58,344 nt of DNA from JBFLVU01 sp037444825. Lineage in GTDB: Bacteria > Acidobacteriota > UBA4820 > DSQY01. The first letter of the stretch is position 1, and each line of letters opens with the position of its first letter. Below, piece by piece: positions 48,008 to 56,605 of this stretch. The notes under the pieces are model-generated. The model saw only the letters and a list, made by a program, of their open reading frames with translations. It was not told the origin of the DNA and searched no databases. The translations under genes and the position numbers were made by a program. The stretch covers positions 1 to 58,344 of the forward strand of contig JBBILR010000016.1 in the NCBI GenBank assembly GCA_037444825.1, given 5' to 3'.

Positions 48008-49453
48008 TCAGGAGAGGTCCTTCAGCAGCTCCAAAAGAAACCGGTAGGTGCTCCCCACGGAGGCGACGTGGACCTCTTCGTCGGGGGAGTGGGCGTTGCG
48101 GATGGTGGGGCCCAGGGAGACCATGTCCATCCCCGGGTACTTGCTGCCGATGATGCCGCACTCGAGGCCGGCGTGGATGGCCTTCACCTGAGGGTCCTTC
48201 TTGAAGAGCCGCCGGTAGGTCTTCTTGGCTTGGGCCAAGACCTTGGAGTCCAGGTTGGGCTGCCAGCCCGGGTAGCCGAAGGAGTGCCTCACCCTCGCCC
48301 CGGCGAGGCGCCCCACGTTGGCCACCCACCAGGCGGCCCAGTCCCGCTGGGATTCCACCGAGGAGCGCTGGGAGGTGAAGACCGAGAGGGTCTTTTTAGC
48401 GGTCTCCACGATGGCGAAGTTGGTGGAGGTCTCCACCAGGCCGTGGATTTCGCGGCTGTAGGAGACGAGACCGTGGGGGACGGCCCCCAGGAAGTGAAGG
48501 ACCTTCTTCTGGGCCGCGGCGGTGAAGGGGGGCCAGGGGGCCTTGCCCTTCTCCAGGGCGAGGGCGACTCCTTCGTCCACCCCCTTGAGCTCGGACCGGA
48601 CGGTCTTCTCGAAGGTCGAGAGCAGGGGGGCGGCCTTCCGGGCGGCGGCGGCGTCGAGGTGGAGGACGGCGAAGGCCTCGCGGGGAATGGCGTTGCGCTT
48701 GGACCCCCCGCTCACCGAGACGAGGGCGAAGGAGACCCCTCCCGCCTCCAGCGCCGAAAGGGCCCGGGCCAGGATCCGGTTGGCGTTGCCCCGCCCCTCG
48801 TGGATGTCCCCGCCGGAGTGGCCGCCGCGGAGGCCCTTCACCACCAGCGTCCGGACGGGGCGGGGGTCCCTTTCGGCGGCGCGCTTCACGGGGAGGACCA
48901 TCTCCGTGTCCTTGCCGCCGGCGCAGCCGACGTAGAGCTGGCCGTCCTCCTCCGTGTCGAGGTTGAGGAGGATCCGCCCCTTCACGAAGCCGGGCTCCAG
49001 GTTGTTGGCGCCGTTGAGGCCCGTCTCCTCGTCGATGGTGAAGAGAAGCTCCAGGGGGCCGTGGACGGCCTTGGGCTCGTCCAGGACCGCCAGGGCCATG
49101 GCCACCCCGATGCCGTTGTCGGCGCCGAGGGTGGTGCCGGTGGCCTTCACCACCTCCCCCACCACCCGCGGCCGGATGGGGTCCTTCAGGAAGTCGTGCT
49201 TCACGTCGCGGTTCTTCTCGCAGACCATGTCGGTGTGGCCCTGGAGGACTACGGTGGGGGACGTTTCCTTCCCGCGGGTGGCGGGGACCCGGACGACGAC
49301 GTTCCCCACCCGGTCCCGCTCCCAGGAAAGGCCGTGGGCCTCGGCGACGGAGACGACGTAGTCGCCGGCGGCCTTTTCGTGGCCCGACGGGCGGGGGATG
49401 GCGCAGAGGTTCTCGAAGTGTTCCCAGACCTTGCGGGGTTCGAGCTTCAACAT
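48008..49453 (-). CDS. pepD: Aminoacyl-histidine dipeptidase (M20C, PepD type)
   Basis: This 481-residue protein shows the M20 metal ligands: QGHTDMV, GADNGIGVAMALA, DEETGLNGA and LDTEE, with GHSGGDIHEGRGNAN in the lid domain. This arrangement matches PepD (Xaa-His dipeptidase), a cytosolic di-zinc enzyme. The ATG at 49453 has GAGGAAC upstream. It is a stand-alone gene; nearby functions give no hint of a pathway. Confidence 0.93.
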   Translation of the reverse strand: MLKLEPRKVWEHFENLCAIPRPSGHEKAAGDYVVSVAEAHGLSWERDRVGNVVVRVPATRGKETSPTVVLQGHTDMVCEKNRDVKHDFLKDPIRPRVVGEVVKATGTTLGADNGIGVAMALAVLDEPKAVHGPLELLFTIDEETGLNGANNLEPGFVKGRILLNLDTEEDGQLYVGCAGGKDTEMVLPVKRAAERDPRPVRTLVVKGLRGGHSGGDIHEGRGNANRILARALSALEAGGVSFALVSVSGGSKRNAIPREAFAVLHLDAAAARKAAPLLSTFEKTVRSELKGVDEGVALALEKGKAPWPPFTAAAQKKVLHFLGAVPHGLVSYSREIHGLVETSTNFAIVETAKKTLSVFTSQRSSVESQRDWAAWWVANVGRLAGARVRHSFGYPGWQPNLDSKVLAQAKKTYRRLFKKDPQVKAIHAGLECGIIGSKYPGMDMVSLGPTIRNAHSPDEEVHVASVGSTYRFLLELLKDLS

Positions 49454-49499
49454 GGAGTTCCTCCTCGAGGCATCGCGGGCGGCCGTCGCCGGCCGCGCT

Positions 49500-50465
49500 T
49501 CACAGGGATCCGGATCGGCCTTGGGCCTCGAAGGCCTTCAGCGCCATCCACGCCTTTCCCGACTTCAGCGGGTCCAGACCCACCCAGAGCCAGAGGGTCT
49601 CGTCGGAGAGAAGCCTCAGGCCCATGAGGGGGGTTTCGGGAACTTGCCCGTCCGAAAGCTCCTCCCAGGACGAACCGGACAGCACCCGGAAGATTCCCTG
49701 GGCGCCCGCGCGGAGGGACTGTTCCGCCTCCAGGGCGTCCCCCACGGAGAGGAGGGCCGAAAGGGAGGCCCCGTGGAAGACCGGCGTCTCGATCCGGGCC
49801 CAGGAGAGGGGGAGGGAACGCCCCGCCACCCGGCAGACCTCCCGGCCGAAGCCCTCCCGCTCCGTCCCGCCCTCGTCGGGGTGCAGGGCGAAGGCGAGGC
49901 GCCGGCCCGAAGCGGGAACGCCGGTTTCCTGAAAAGAAAGCAGGGCGGTGCTCTGCCGCATCAGTTCGCGCACCGCGCCCTCTCCCCTCCGGGACGCCGA
50001 GGAAAGGAGGTGAACCTGGACGGGGCCCAGGACCCCCTCCGGGATGGACCTCAGCAGAAGGCCCAGGTAGAGGCTTTCGGGCTCGGGAAAGCGGAGGGGC
50101 CGTTGGCGCGCCTCCGGGGGCAGGAGGCCCGAGAAGGGGTCGAAGAGGAAGTCCCCCTCGCCGGGAGGGGTGGCGAGATCGTAGAGGGCCGCCCCCGACG
50201 CCTCGGCCCAGGCCGTCACCGCCTCCCGGGCCGCGGGTTCCCCGGTGCAGAGGAAGACCGTGGTGCAGCCTTCCAGGTACTCCCCGGTGAGGGGGAGAAA
50301 GAGGTCCGCCTCCTCCTCCGCCACGGCCACTTCCCAGCCACCGGGCCGGTCCCCGAAGGCGAGGAGGTCCTCCCGGGAAAGGCCCCGTTCCAGGAGGCCC
50401 TGGTAGACCTCCCGGGCCAGCAGGCTCCCCGCCCCGACGAGGGCGATGCGGGAGGGGGCGCTCAC
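49500..50465 (-). CDS. Asd-like (aspartate-semialdehyde dehydrogenase family) protein lacking the catalytic Cys
   Basis: This 321-residue protein has an N-terminal Rossmann-like fold (RIALVGAGSLLAREVYQGLL) and the two-domain layout of Asd. Residues around 100-190 carry PEPESLYLGLLLR, where Asd enzymes have PNC-T-T, and LLSSASRRGEGAVRELMRQ, matching the Asd STYQAVSGAG region. The active-site Cys is absent, as in the E. coli Usg-1 type paralogs, so it is probably not a dehydrogenase. The GTG at 50465 overlaps the pssA stop (GTGA), linking it to phosphatidylserine metabolism. Function is unknown. Confidence 0.65.
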   Translation of the reverse strand: MSAPSRIALVGAGSLLAREVYQGLLERGLSREDLLAFGDRPGGWEVAVAEEEADLFLPLTGEYLEGCTTVFLCTGEPAAREAVTAWAEASGAALYDLATPPGEGDFLFDPFSGLLPPEARQRPLRFPEPESLYLGLLLRSIPEGVLGPVQVHLLSSASRRGEGAVRELMRQSTALLSFQETGVPASGRRLAFALHPDEGGTEREGFGREVCRVAGRSLPLSWARIETPVFHGASLSALLSVGDALEAEQSLRAGAQGIFRVLSGSSWEELSDGQVPETPLMGLRLLSDETLWLWVGLDPLKSGKAWMALKAFEAQGRSGSL

Positions 50466-51262
50466 GGCTCCTCCTCCCCTTCGGCCCCGTTCGGCTCCGG
50501 CTCCTCCTCCTTCTTTCGGAGGAGACCCGCCTTCTCGAAAAGAAAGGAGAGGGGGCCGGAAAGGGCGTAACTGACCGCCACGGCCAGGAGGACCGCCGGC
50601 GGGTGGAGGGCCACCAGGACGAGGACCAGCGCCACCAGGAAGATCACCTTGGGGGAGCGGCGCTCGCGGAGGTCCAGGTCCTTGAAGGAACGGTAGCGGA
50701 AGGTGCTCACCATGAGAAAGGAGAGGAGAACGACGTAGGAGAGGGCCAGCCACTTGAAGGGCCGGGGGAGCCCCTGCGGGAGGAAGTACAGGGGGAGGAC
50801 GGCGGCGGCGGCGGCGGCGGGGATGGGGAGGCCCACGAAGAAGCGCTTGTCCACCTTGCCGGACTGCACGTTGAAGCGGGCCAGGCGCATGGCCCCCGCC
50901 ACGGGCAGCAGGAAGGCGAAGAGCCAGCCCGTCCGTCCCAGGTCCTTGAGGCCCCAGTGGTAGAGGACCAGGGCGGGGGCGAGGCCGAAGGAGAGGAAGT
51001 CCGACAGGGAGTCCAGTTCCTTCCCGAAGTCGCTGGTGGTTCCCGTCATGCGGGCGATGCGCCCGTCGAGGCTGTCGAGGATCCCGGCGATGACCACGAA
51101 GGTCACCGCCCACTCGAAAGAACGCTTGAAGGCCAGGATGATGGCCGAGTAGCCGCAGAACATGTTGGCCACGGTGAAGAGGCTGGGGAGGATGGCCACC
51201 CCCCGCCGAAAGGGGATGCGCCGGGGGGCGCCCACCAGGCGCCGGATGGCCCGGGGGCTCAC
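50462..51262 (-). CDS. pssA: CDP-diacylglycerol-serine O-phosphatidyltransferase
   Basis: This 266-residue integral membrane protein has the CDP-alcohol phosphotransferase motif DSLDGRIARMTGTTSDFGKELDSLSD (DGxxARx8Gx3Dx3D). About eight hydrophobic segments and an acidic, Pro/Glu-rich tail are visible. It joins CDP-diacylglycerol and serine to make phosphatidylserine. The GTG at 51262 overlaps the psd stop (GTGA). Confidence 0.93.
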   Translation of the reverse strand: MSPRAIRRLVGAPRRIPFRRGVAILPSLFTVANMFCGYSAIILAFKRSFEWAVTFVVIAGILDSLDGRIARMTGTTSDFGKELDSLSDFLSFGLAPALVLYHWGLKDLGRTGWLFAFLLPVAGAMRLARFNVQSGKVDKRFFVGLPIPAAAAAAVLPLYFLPQGLPRPFKWLALSYVVLLSFLMVSTFRYRSFKDLDLRERRSPKVIFLVALVLVLVALHPPAVLLAVAVSYALSGPLSFLFEKAGLLRKKEEEPEPNGAEGEEEP

Positions 51263-51873
51263 CGCGGCCTCCAGCGGGCCAGGGGGGTGACCCCCGCCCG
51301 CACCCGCTCCCCGGGGGAGGCGAGGAGCTCCACCTCCTCCTCCGGGAGGTAGAGGTCCACCCGGGAGCCGAAGCGGATGAGGCCCAGGCGCTCCCCCCGC
51401 CCGAAGGCCCGCCCGGGGAAGGCCCAGCAGACCACCCGGCGGGCGATGAGGCCGGCGATCTGCACCACCGCGAGAGGCCCCCGGTCGGTGTCCAGGACCA
51501 CCCGGACCTGTTCGTTGTCCAGGGAAGCCTTGTCGCTCCAGGCGGCCAGGAAACGCCCGGGGTTGTACCGCACCTCCCTCACCACGCCTCCGTAGGGGAC
51601 GCGGTTCACGTGCACGTTGAAGACCGACATGAAGACGCTGATCCGAACCTTCCCTCCCTCCCGGTGGAGGGGCAGGAGGCGGCCGTCGGCGGGGGAGAGG
51701 AGAAGGAGGGGGTCCGGCGGCGGGGTGCGCTCGGGGTCGCGGAAGAAGGCGCAGACGGCGGCCGCGGCGGCGCCGAGGGCGGCCGCGGCTCCGAAGAACC
51801 CGGCCACTGCGGCGGCGGCTCCCGCCACGGCCAGCGGTGCGGCGAAGGGAAAGGCTTCCTCCCGGACGACCAT
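51259..51873 (-). CDS. psd: Phosphatidylserine decarboxylase, short type
   Basis: This 204-residue protein has two N-terminal hydrophobic stretches (about 10-45). FMSVFNVHVNRVPYGG and the pyruvoyl-forming site GSRVDLYLPEE (cleavage Gly-Ser) near its C-terminal part are also present. It self-cleaves to make its pyruvoyl cofactor and turns phosphatidylserine into phosphatidylethanolamine. It opens the psd-pssA-Asd-like operon, preceded by a likely promoter. Confidence 0.93.
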   Translation of the reverse strand: MVVREEAFPFAAPLAVAGAAAAVAGFFGAAAALGAAAAAVCAFFRDPERTPPPDPLLLLSPADGRLLPLHREGGKVRISVFMSVFNVHVNRVPYGGVVREVRYNPGRFLAAWSDKASLDNEQVRVVLDTDRGPLAVVQIAGLIARRVVCWAFPGRAFGRGERLGLIRFGSRVDLYLPEEEVELLASPGERVRAGVTPLARWRPR

Positions 51874-51889
51874 GGGACCTCCAGAGGGC

Positions 51890-51919
51890 AGGATAGCGGT
51901 ATCGGACCCCTTTCGCCAA
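51890..51919 (-). promoter_or_regulatory. Candidate psd operon promoter
   Basis: The minus strand carries TTGGCG (51914-51919), an 18-bp spacer and TATCCT (51890-51895). The ATG lies 17 nt further on, after GGAGG. Confidence 0.45.
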
Positions 51920-51971
51920 GGGCCCGGCGATCCCGCGGACCGCGGCGCGGAGCCCGGAGGCGCTCCGGACC

Positions 51972-52000
51972 TTGACGGGAAGGCCTAACTGTGCTATTCT
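51972..52000 (+). promoter_or_regulatory. Promoter of the yceD-rpmF-plsX-fabH operon
   Basis: TTGACG (51972-51977), a 17-bp spacer, then TATTCT (51995-52000) preceded by TGC. It has the same shape as the tRNA-Val and csp promoters. Confidence 0.7.
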
Positions 52001-52023
52001 GAAAGCCTTACGAGAGGGGTGCC

Positions 52024-52542
52024 GTGGACTTCTTCCGCCTGTCCGACATTTTGGAGCCCGTGGAGATGGTGGTCCACGTCCCCGCCCTCTCGGTGGAGGT
52101 CGGCTACCACTACACCCTGGACCTGGACGCCCTGGACCTCCGCCTCTCGGTGGCCCCCGGCACCCGGGGCCACCGGCTGAAGGGGGCCTTCCCCTTCCAC
52201 GGCACCCTGCCCTGCTCCCGTTGCCTGAGGCCCGTGGTTCTCTCGGGGGAGTCCTCCTTCGACCTGGAGTACCGCCCCGCCGCGGCGGACGAAAAGGTCC
52301 GCCTGGGCGCCGAAGGGCCCGACGAACCGGACGTGGTCTACTACGACGATGACCGGGTGTCCTTCGCCGCCCTCGTCCAACAGCAGATTTTTCTCGAGAT
52401 CCCCGAGAAGGTCCTCTGCCGGGAAAACTGCCCCGGACTCTGCCCCCGTTGCGGGAAGGACCTCAACGAGGGACCCTGCGGGTGCCCCCCCGAGGGGGAC
52501 CCTCGGTGGGACGGCCTTTCCCGCCTCTCTTCCCTTCAATAG
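52024..52542 (+). CDS. yceD: YceD/DUF177 ribosome-associated protein
   Basis: This 172-residue protein has PCSRCLRPV and the cysteine-rich CRENCPGLCPRCGKDLNEGPCGC, likely zinc ligands. This pattern marks the YceD (DUF177) family, encoded just before rpmF in many bacteria and tied to 23S rRNA metabolism. The GTG at 52024 fits the family start. rpmF begins 9 nt after its stop. Confidence 0.92.
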   Translation: MDFFRLSDILEPVEMVVHVPALSVEVGYHYTLDLDALDLRLSVAPGTRGHRLKGAFPFHGTLPCSRCLRPVVLSGESSFDLEYRPAAADEKVRLGAEGPDEPDVVYYDDDRVSFAALVQQQIFLEIPEKVLCRENCPGLCPRCGKDLNEGPCGCPPEGDPRWDGLSRLSSLQ

Positions 52543-52551
52543 GAGACCGCC

Positions 52552-52734
52552 ATGCCCAACCCGAGACGCCGCCACTCCCGGACTCGCCGCGACAAGCGCC
52601 GCACCGGCGACGCCCTCGCTCTCCCCAAGACCGTCGAGTGCCCCCAGTGCCACGAGCCCAAGCTGCCGCACACCGTCTGCAAGGCGTGCGGGACCTACGA
52701 CGGGAAGCGCGTGTTGAACGTCGAAGAGGCCTGA
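52552..52734 (+). CDS. rpmF: 50S ribosomal protein L32
   Basis: This 60-residue protein begins MPNPRRRHSRTRRDKRR and has the zinc ribbon CPQCHEPKLPHTVCKACGTY. It is standard L32, in the usual yceD-rpmF-plsX order. AGGAGACC precedes the ATG. Confidence 0.97.
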   Translation: MPNPRRRHSRTRRDKRRTGDALALPKTVECPQCHEPKLPHTVCKACGTYDGKRVLNVEEA

Positions 52735-52741
52735 GGACGAG

Positions 52742-53776
52742 ATGACCGCCCGCATCGCGCTGGACGCGATGGGGGGCGACCGGGCCCCCCTCCCGGAGGT
52801 CGTGGGGGCGGTGGAGGCCTACCGCCGCTTCGGCGTGCCCGTCCTCCTCGTGGGGGACGAACCCCGCCTCCGCAAGGAGCTGGAGCACCTCAAGGTCGGC
52901 GGCGGGGAGATCCCCGTGGTCCACGCCGACGAGGTGATCACCATGGAGGACCCGCCCCTCACCGCCGTGCGGAAGAAGCGCCGCAGTTCCCTGCGGATCG
53001 CCGCCGACTTGGTGAAGGACGGGGAGGCCCAGGGGCTCGTCTCCGCCGGAAACACCGGCGCCGTCATGGCCACGGCCAAGCTGGTCATCGGCGGCATCGA
53101 GGAGGTGGAGCGCCCGGCTTTGGCCACCTGGATCCCCCACGCCAAGGGAGTCTCCCTCCTTCTGGACGTGGGGGCCAACAGCGACTGCCGTCCCTCCCAC
53201 CTGTTGCAGTTCGCCGTGATGGGGGCCATCTACTACAGCCAGATGACCGGGGCGGCGGAGCCGGCCGTGGGGATCCTCTCCATCGGGGAGGAGGAGATCA
53301 AGGGGAACGACCTCACCAAGGAGGCCTTCCGCCTTCTGCAGCAGTCGGGTCTCCGCTTCATCGGCAACGTGGAGGGCCACGGGCTCTTCCGCGGGGAGGC
53401 CGACGTCATCGTCACCGACGGCTTCACCGGCAACGTCGTCTTGAAGACCGGCGAATCGGTCTACGAATACATCGGCCACACCCTCAAGGCGGGTTTCCGG
53501 CGCAGCCTGGCGGCCCGCCTGGGGTACCTGCTCTCCCGGGGGGTCTTCGAAGAGCTCAAATCCAAGATGGACTACGCCGAGTACGGCGGGGCCCTCCTGC
53601 TGGGAGTGAAGGCCGTGACCATCATCTGCCATGGCCGTTCCCAGCCCCGGGCCATCACCAACGCCCTGAGGCTGGCGCGGGACTTCTGCGAGGCCGGCCT
53701 CAACGACCGCATCGGCGCGCAGATTCACGCCCGCGTGAAGGAAACCGGCAATGGCAAGAACGCTCTCGCGAATTGA
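52742..53776 (+). CDS. plsX: Phosphate acyltransferase PlsX
   Basis: This 344-residue protein opens IALDAMGGDRAP, the family signature. It also has SAGNTGAVMA and TDGFTGNVVLKT. It converts acyl-ACP to acyl-phosphate for phospholipid synthesis. It ends 26 bp inside fabH, so the two are translationally coupled. Confidence 0.97.
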   Translation: MTARIALDAMGGDRAPLPEVVGAVEAYRRFGVPVLLVGDEPRLRKELEHLKVGGGEIPVVHADEVITMEDPPLTAVRKKRRSSLRIAADLVKDGEAQGLVSAGNTGAVMATAKLVIGGIEEVERPALATWIPHAKGVSLLLDVGANSDCRPSHLLQFAVMGAIYYSQMTGAAEPAVGILSIGEEEIKGNDLTKEAFRLLQQSGLRFIGNVEGHGLFRGEADVIVTDGFTGNVVLKTGESVYEYIGHTLKAGFRRSLAARLGYLLSRGVFEELKSKMDYAEYGGALLLGVKAVTIICHGRSQPRAITNALRLARDFCEAGLNDRIGAQIHARVKETGNGKNALAN

Positions 53777-54737
53777 GGGGACGGGCCACGCCCTTCCCCA
53801 GAAAACCCTCACCAACGCCGACCTCGAGAAGATGGTGGACACCACCGACGAGTGGATCACCACGAGGACGGGAATCCGGGAACGCAGGATCGCCAACGAG
53901 AACGAGTACCTCTCCCTCTTCGCCGCCGAGGCAGGCCGCCAGGCCCTCTCCATGGCGGGGCTTTCGGCCTCCGACCTGGACCTCATCCTGGTGGCCACCG
54001 TCACCCCCGACCAGCCCATCCCCTCCACCGCCTGCTTCGTCCAGGCGGCGCTCGGGGCCTCCCGGGCGGCGGCCTTCGACCTGGCCGCCGGCTGCTCGGG
54101 CTTCCTCTACGCCCTCCAGGCGGCCGACGCCCTGCTTCGCACGGGGTACGGGAAGAAGGCGCTGGTCATCGGAGGGGAGATCCTCTCCAAGTTCCTGGAT
54201 TGGCAGGACCGGTCCACCTGCGTCCTCTTCGGCGACGGCGCGGGGGCGGTGGTTCTCTCCGCCGAGGAGGGGGAGCGGGGGCTTCTGTCCACCGCCATCC
54301 ACGCCGACGGGACCATGGCGGACTTCATCACCCTGCCGGGGGGAGGCTCCCGCATCCCCGTCAGCCACGCCATGATCGACGCCAACCTGCACACCATCAA
54401 GATGAAGGGGAACGAGACCTTCAAGATCGCCGTGCGGTCGCTGGAGTCGGTGTGCCGGGAGGCCATCGAGCGGGCGGGGCTCACCCCGAAGGACGTGCGG
54501 TGGTTCGTCCCGCACCAGGCCAACACCCGGATCATCGACGCCGTGGCCAGCCGGCTGGGGTGGCCCCCCGAGACCCTTTACCTGAACATCGACCGCGTCG
54601 GGAACACCTCCGCCGCCTCCATCCCCATCGCCCTGGACGAACTGGTCCGGAGCGGGCGGGTTTCCAGGGGCGACGTCCTCCTCTTCGCCGCCTTCGGCGC
54701 GGGCCTCACCTGGGGCTCGGCGCTGGTCCGCTGGTAG
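53751..54737 (+). CDS. fabH: 3-oxoacyl-ACP synthase III
   Basis: This 328-residue protein has the thiolase fold with AAGCSGF (Cys about residue 115), the PHQAN His motif and NTSAAS Asn motif. It condenses acetyl-CoA with malonyl-ACP to start fatty acid synthesis. It overlaps plsX by 26 bp and ends with an intrinsic terminator 30 nt later. Confidence 0.96.
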   Translation: MARTLSRIEGTGHALPQKTLTNADLEKMVDTTDEWITTRTGIRERRIANENEYLSLFAAEAGRQALSMAGLSASDLDLILVATVTPDQPIPSTACFVQAALGASRAAAFDLAAGCSGFLYALQAADALLRTGYGKKALVIGGEILSKFLDWQDRSTCVLFGDGAGAVVLSAEEGERGLLSTAIHADGTMADFITLPGGGSRIPVSHAMIDANLHTIKMKGNETFKIAVRSLESVCREAIERAGLTPKDVRWFVPHQANTRIIDAVASRLGWPPETLYLNIDRVGNTSAASIPIALDELVRSGRVSRGDVLLFAAFGAGLTWGSALVRW

Positions 54738-54767
54738 TCGGCGGGCCGCCCCCGCGGCGGTTTGGCG

Positions 54768-54797
54768 AAACCCCCGCCGCCCCCGGCGGGGGTTTTT
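54768..54797 (+). terminator. Intrinsic terminator after fabH
   Basis: AAACCCCCGCC pairs with GGCGGGGGTTT (11 bp) and is followed by more T residues. A TGG-TATGAT element for fabD lies about 20 nt further on. Confidence 0.88.
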
Positions 54798-54812
54798 CGC
54801 CATGCGGCCATC

Positions 54813-54821
54813 TGGTATGAT
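54813..54821 (+). promoter_or_regulatory. Candidate extended -10 for fabD
   Basis: TGG-TATGAT (54816-54821 for the hexamer) lies right after the fabH terminator. The -35 is poor; the extension could compensate. The leader would be about 42 nt. Confidence 0.5.
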
Positions 54822-54869
54822 TTTTCTTCATCCTCTTCCCCTTCGGGATGAGCCCTCAGGGAGTGGTTC

Positions 54870-55805
54870 ATGAAGATCGCGCTGGTGTTTCCCGGACAGG
54901 CCTCCCAGGCCGTGGGCATGGGCAAGGATCTCGCCGAACGCTTTCCGGAGGCCCTCCGGGTCTTCGAAGAGGCCGACGCGGTCCTGGGCGAGGACTTCCG
55001 CCGCCTCCTCTGGGAAGGCCCGGCGGAGAGCCTCAACCTCACGGCCAACACCCAGCCGGCGGTCCTCACCGTCTCCACCGCCGCCTTTCGCGTTCTCGCC
55101 GCCGCCCGGCCGGACCTCTCCCCCGCCTACCTGGCGGGCCACTCCCTGGGGGAGTACAGCGCCCACGTGGCCGCGGGGACGCTGGCCTTCGCCGACGCCC
55201 TGAGAACGGTCCGCCGGCGGGGCCTCTTCATGCAGGAGGCGGTGCCGGTGGGGGAGGGGGCCATGGCCGCCCTCATGGGGATGGAGACCGAGGACGTTCT
55301 CCGGGCGTGCCGGGAGGCCTCCCCCGCGGGGGAGGTGGTCCCCGCCAACGACAACGCCCCCGGCCAGGTGGTCATCGCCGGGAAGGCCGCGGCGGTGGAG
55401 CGTGCGGTTCAGATCGCCCGGGGTCTCGGCTGCCGCAAGGCCGTCCTGCTCCCCGTCTCGGCCCCCTTCCACTCCCCCCTCATGAAACCGGCGAGGGAGC
55501 GGCTGGAGCCGGTCCTTTGGGGGCTTCCCTTCGGCGACCCCCGGTGGCCGGTGGTGGCCAACGTGGACGCGAGGCCGGTCTTCACCGGGGAGGAGGCGCG
55601 GGAGCGCCTCGTCCGCCAGGTGGACGCCCCCGTGAGGTGGCGGGAGACGCTGGAGTTTCTCAAGGCCGAAGGGGTGGACACGGTGGTGGAGGTGGGCCCC
55701 GGCACCGTGCTCACGGGCCTTGCCAAGAGGGTCAGCCGAGAGTGGGTCCTCCTCAACGTGGAGGACGGGGCGAGTCTGGAAAAGACCCTCGCCGCCCTCT
55801 CCTGA
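54870..55805 (+). CDS. fabD: Malonyl-CoA:ACP transacylase
   Basis: This 311-residue protein has VFPGQASQ at the start, the GHSLGEYSA motif with catalytic Ser at 92, and SAPFHSPLM with the catalytic His. It loads malonate from CoA onto ACP. It is driven by its own promoter region and is followed by fabG after 47 nt. Confidence 0.96.
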   Translation: MKIALVFPGQASQAVGMGKDLAERFPEALRVFEEADAVLGEDFRRLLWEGPAESLNLTANTQPAVLTVSTAAFRVLAAARPDLSPAYLAGHSLGEYSAHVAAGTLAFADALRTVRRRGLFMQEAVPVGEGAMAALMGMETEDVLRACREASPAGEVVPANDNAPGQVVIAGKAAAVERAVQIARGLGCRKAVLLPVSAPFHSPLMKPARERLEPVLWGLPFGDPRWPVVANVDARPVFTGEEARERLVRQVDAPVRWRETLEFLKAEGVDTVVEVGPGTVLTGLAKRVSREWVLLNVEDGASLEKTLAALS

Positions 55806-55852
55806 CCCTTCGGGAGTTCGTCGGGGGGAAGAGGGATGAAAGGAGGAAAAGC

Positions 55853-56596
55853 ATGCCCCGATTCGTGAACCGCGTCGCGCTGGTCACCGGAGCCGCCCAG
55901 GGCATCGGTTTCCGCATCGCCGAACTGCTGGCCTCGGAGGGGGCCTGGGTCTTCGCCGGCGACCTGAACCGGGAGGCCCTGGAGCGTTCGGTGCAGGGCC
56001 TCCAGGAGAAGGGGCTGAAGGCCGAGGCCCTGGCCCTCAACGTCGCCGACCGGGCCTCCTGCGAGGCCGCCGTCCGGGAAATCCTTCAAAAGGCCGGCCG
56101 TATCGAACTCCTGGTCAACAACGCCGGCATCACGAGGGACGCCCTGCTGATGCGGATGAAGCCCGAGGACTGGGAGCTGGTCCTGGCGGTGAACCTCACC
56201 GGCGCCTTCCACCTCACCCAGCTCGCCGTGAAGGCCATGGCCGCCCAGCGCTTCGGGAGGATCGTGAACCTCGCCTCGGTGGTGGGGCTCATGGGGAACC
56301 CCGGCCAGGCCAACTACGTGGCCTCCAAGGCGGGGATCGTCGGCCTCACCAAGGTGGTGGCCCGGGAGATGGCCTCCCGGAACATCACCTGCAACGCCGT
56401 GGCCCCCGGCTTCATCGTCACCCCCATGACCGACGCGCTCACCGACGCCCAGAAGGAGCAGATGGCCGCGCTGATCCCCTTGAAGCGCTTCGGGACCCCC
56501 GACGACGTGGCCCGGGCGGTGGCCTTCCTTCTCAGCGAAGATGCCGCCTACATCACCGGCCAGACCCTCTCCGTCAACGGCGGGATGTACATGTAG
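55853..56596 (+). CDS. fabG: 3-oxoacyl-ACP reductase
   Basis: This 247-residue short-chain dehydrogenase has TGAAQGIG (cofactor loop), NNAGI and the catalytic YVASK (Tyr155, Lys159) following a conserved Ser. It reduces beta-ketoacyl-ACP using NADPH. AAAGGAGGAAAAGC precedes the ATG. The usual next genes acpP and fabF are not here. Confidence 0.95.
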   Translation: MPRFVNRVALVTGAAQGIGFRIAELLASEGAWVFAGDLNREALERSVQGLQEKGLKAEALALNVADRASCEAAVREILQKAGRIELLVNNAGITRDALLMRMKPEDWELVLAVNLTGAFHLTQLAVKAMAAQRFGRIVNLASVVGLMGNPGQANYVASKAGIVGLTKVVAREMASRNITCNAVAPGFIVTPMTDALTDAQKEQMAALIPLKRFGTPDDVARAVAFLLSEDAAYITGQTLSVNGGMYM

Positions 56597-56605
56597 GAGG
56601 ATTCC

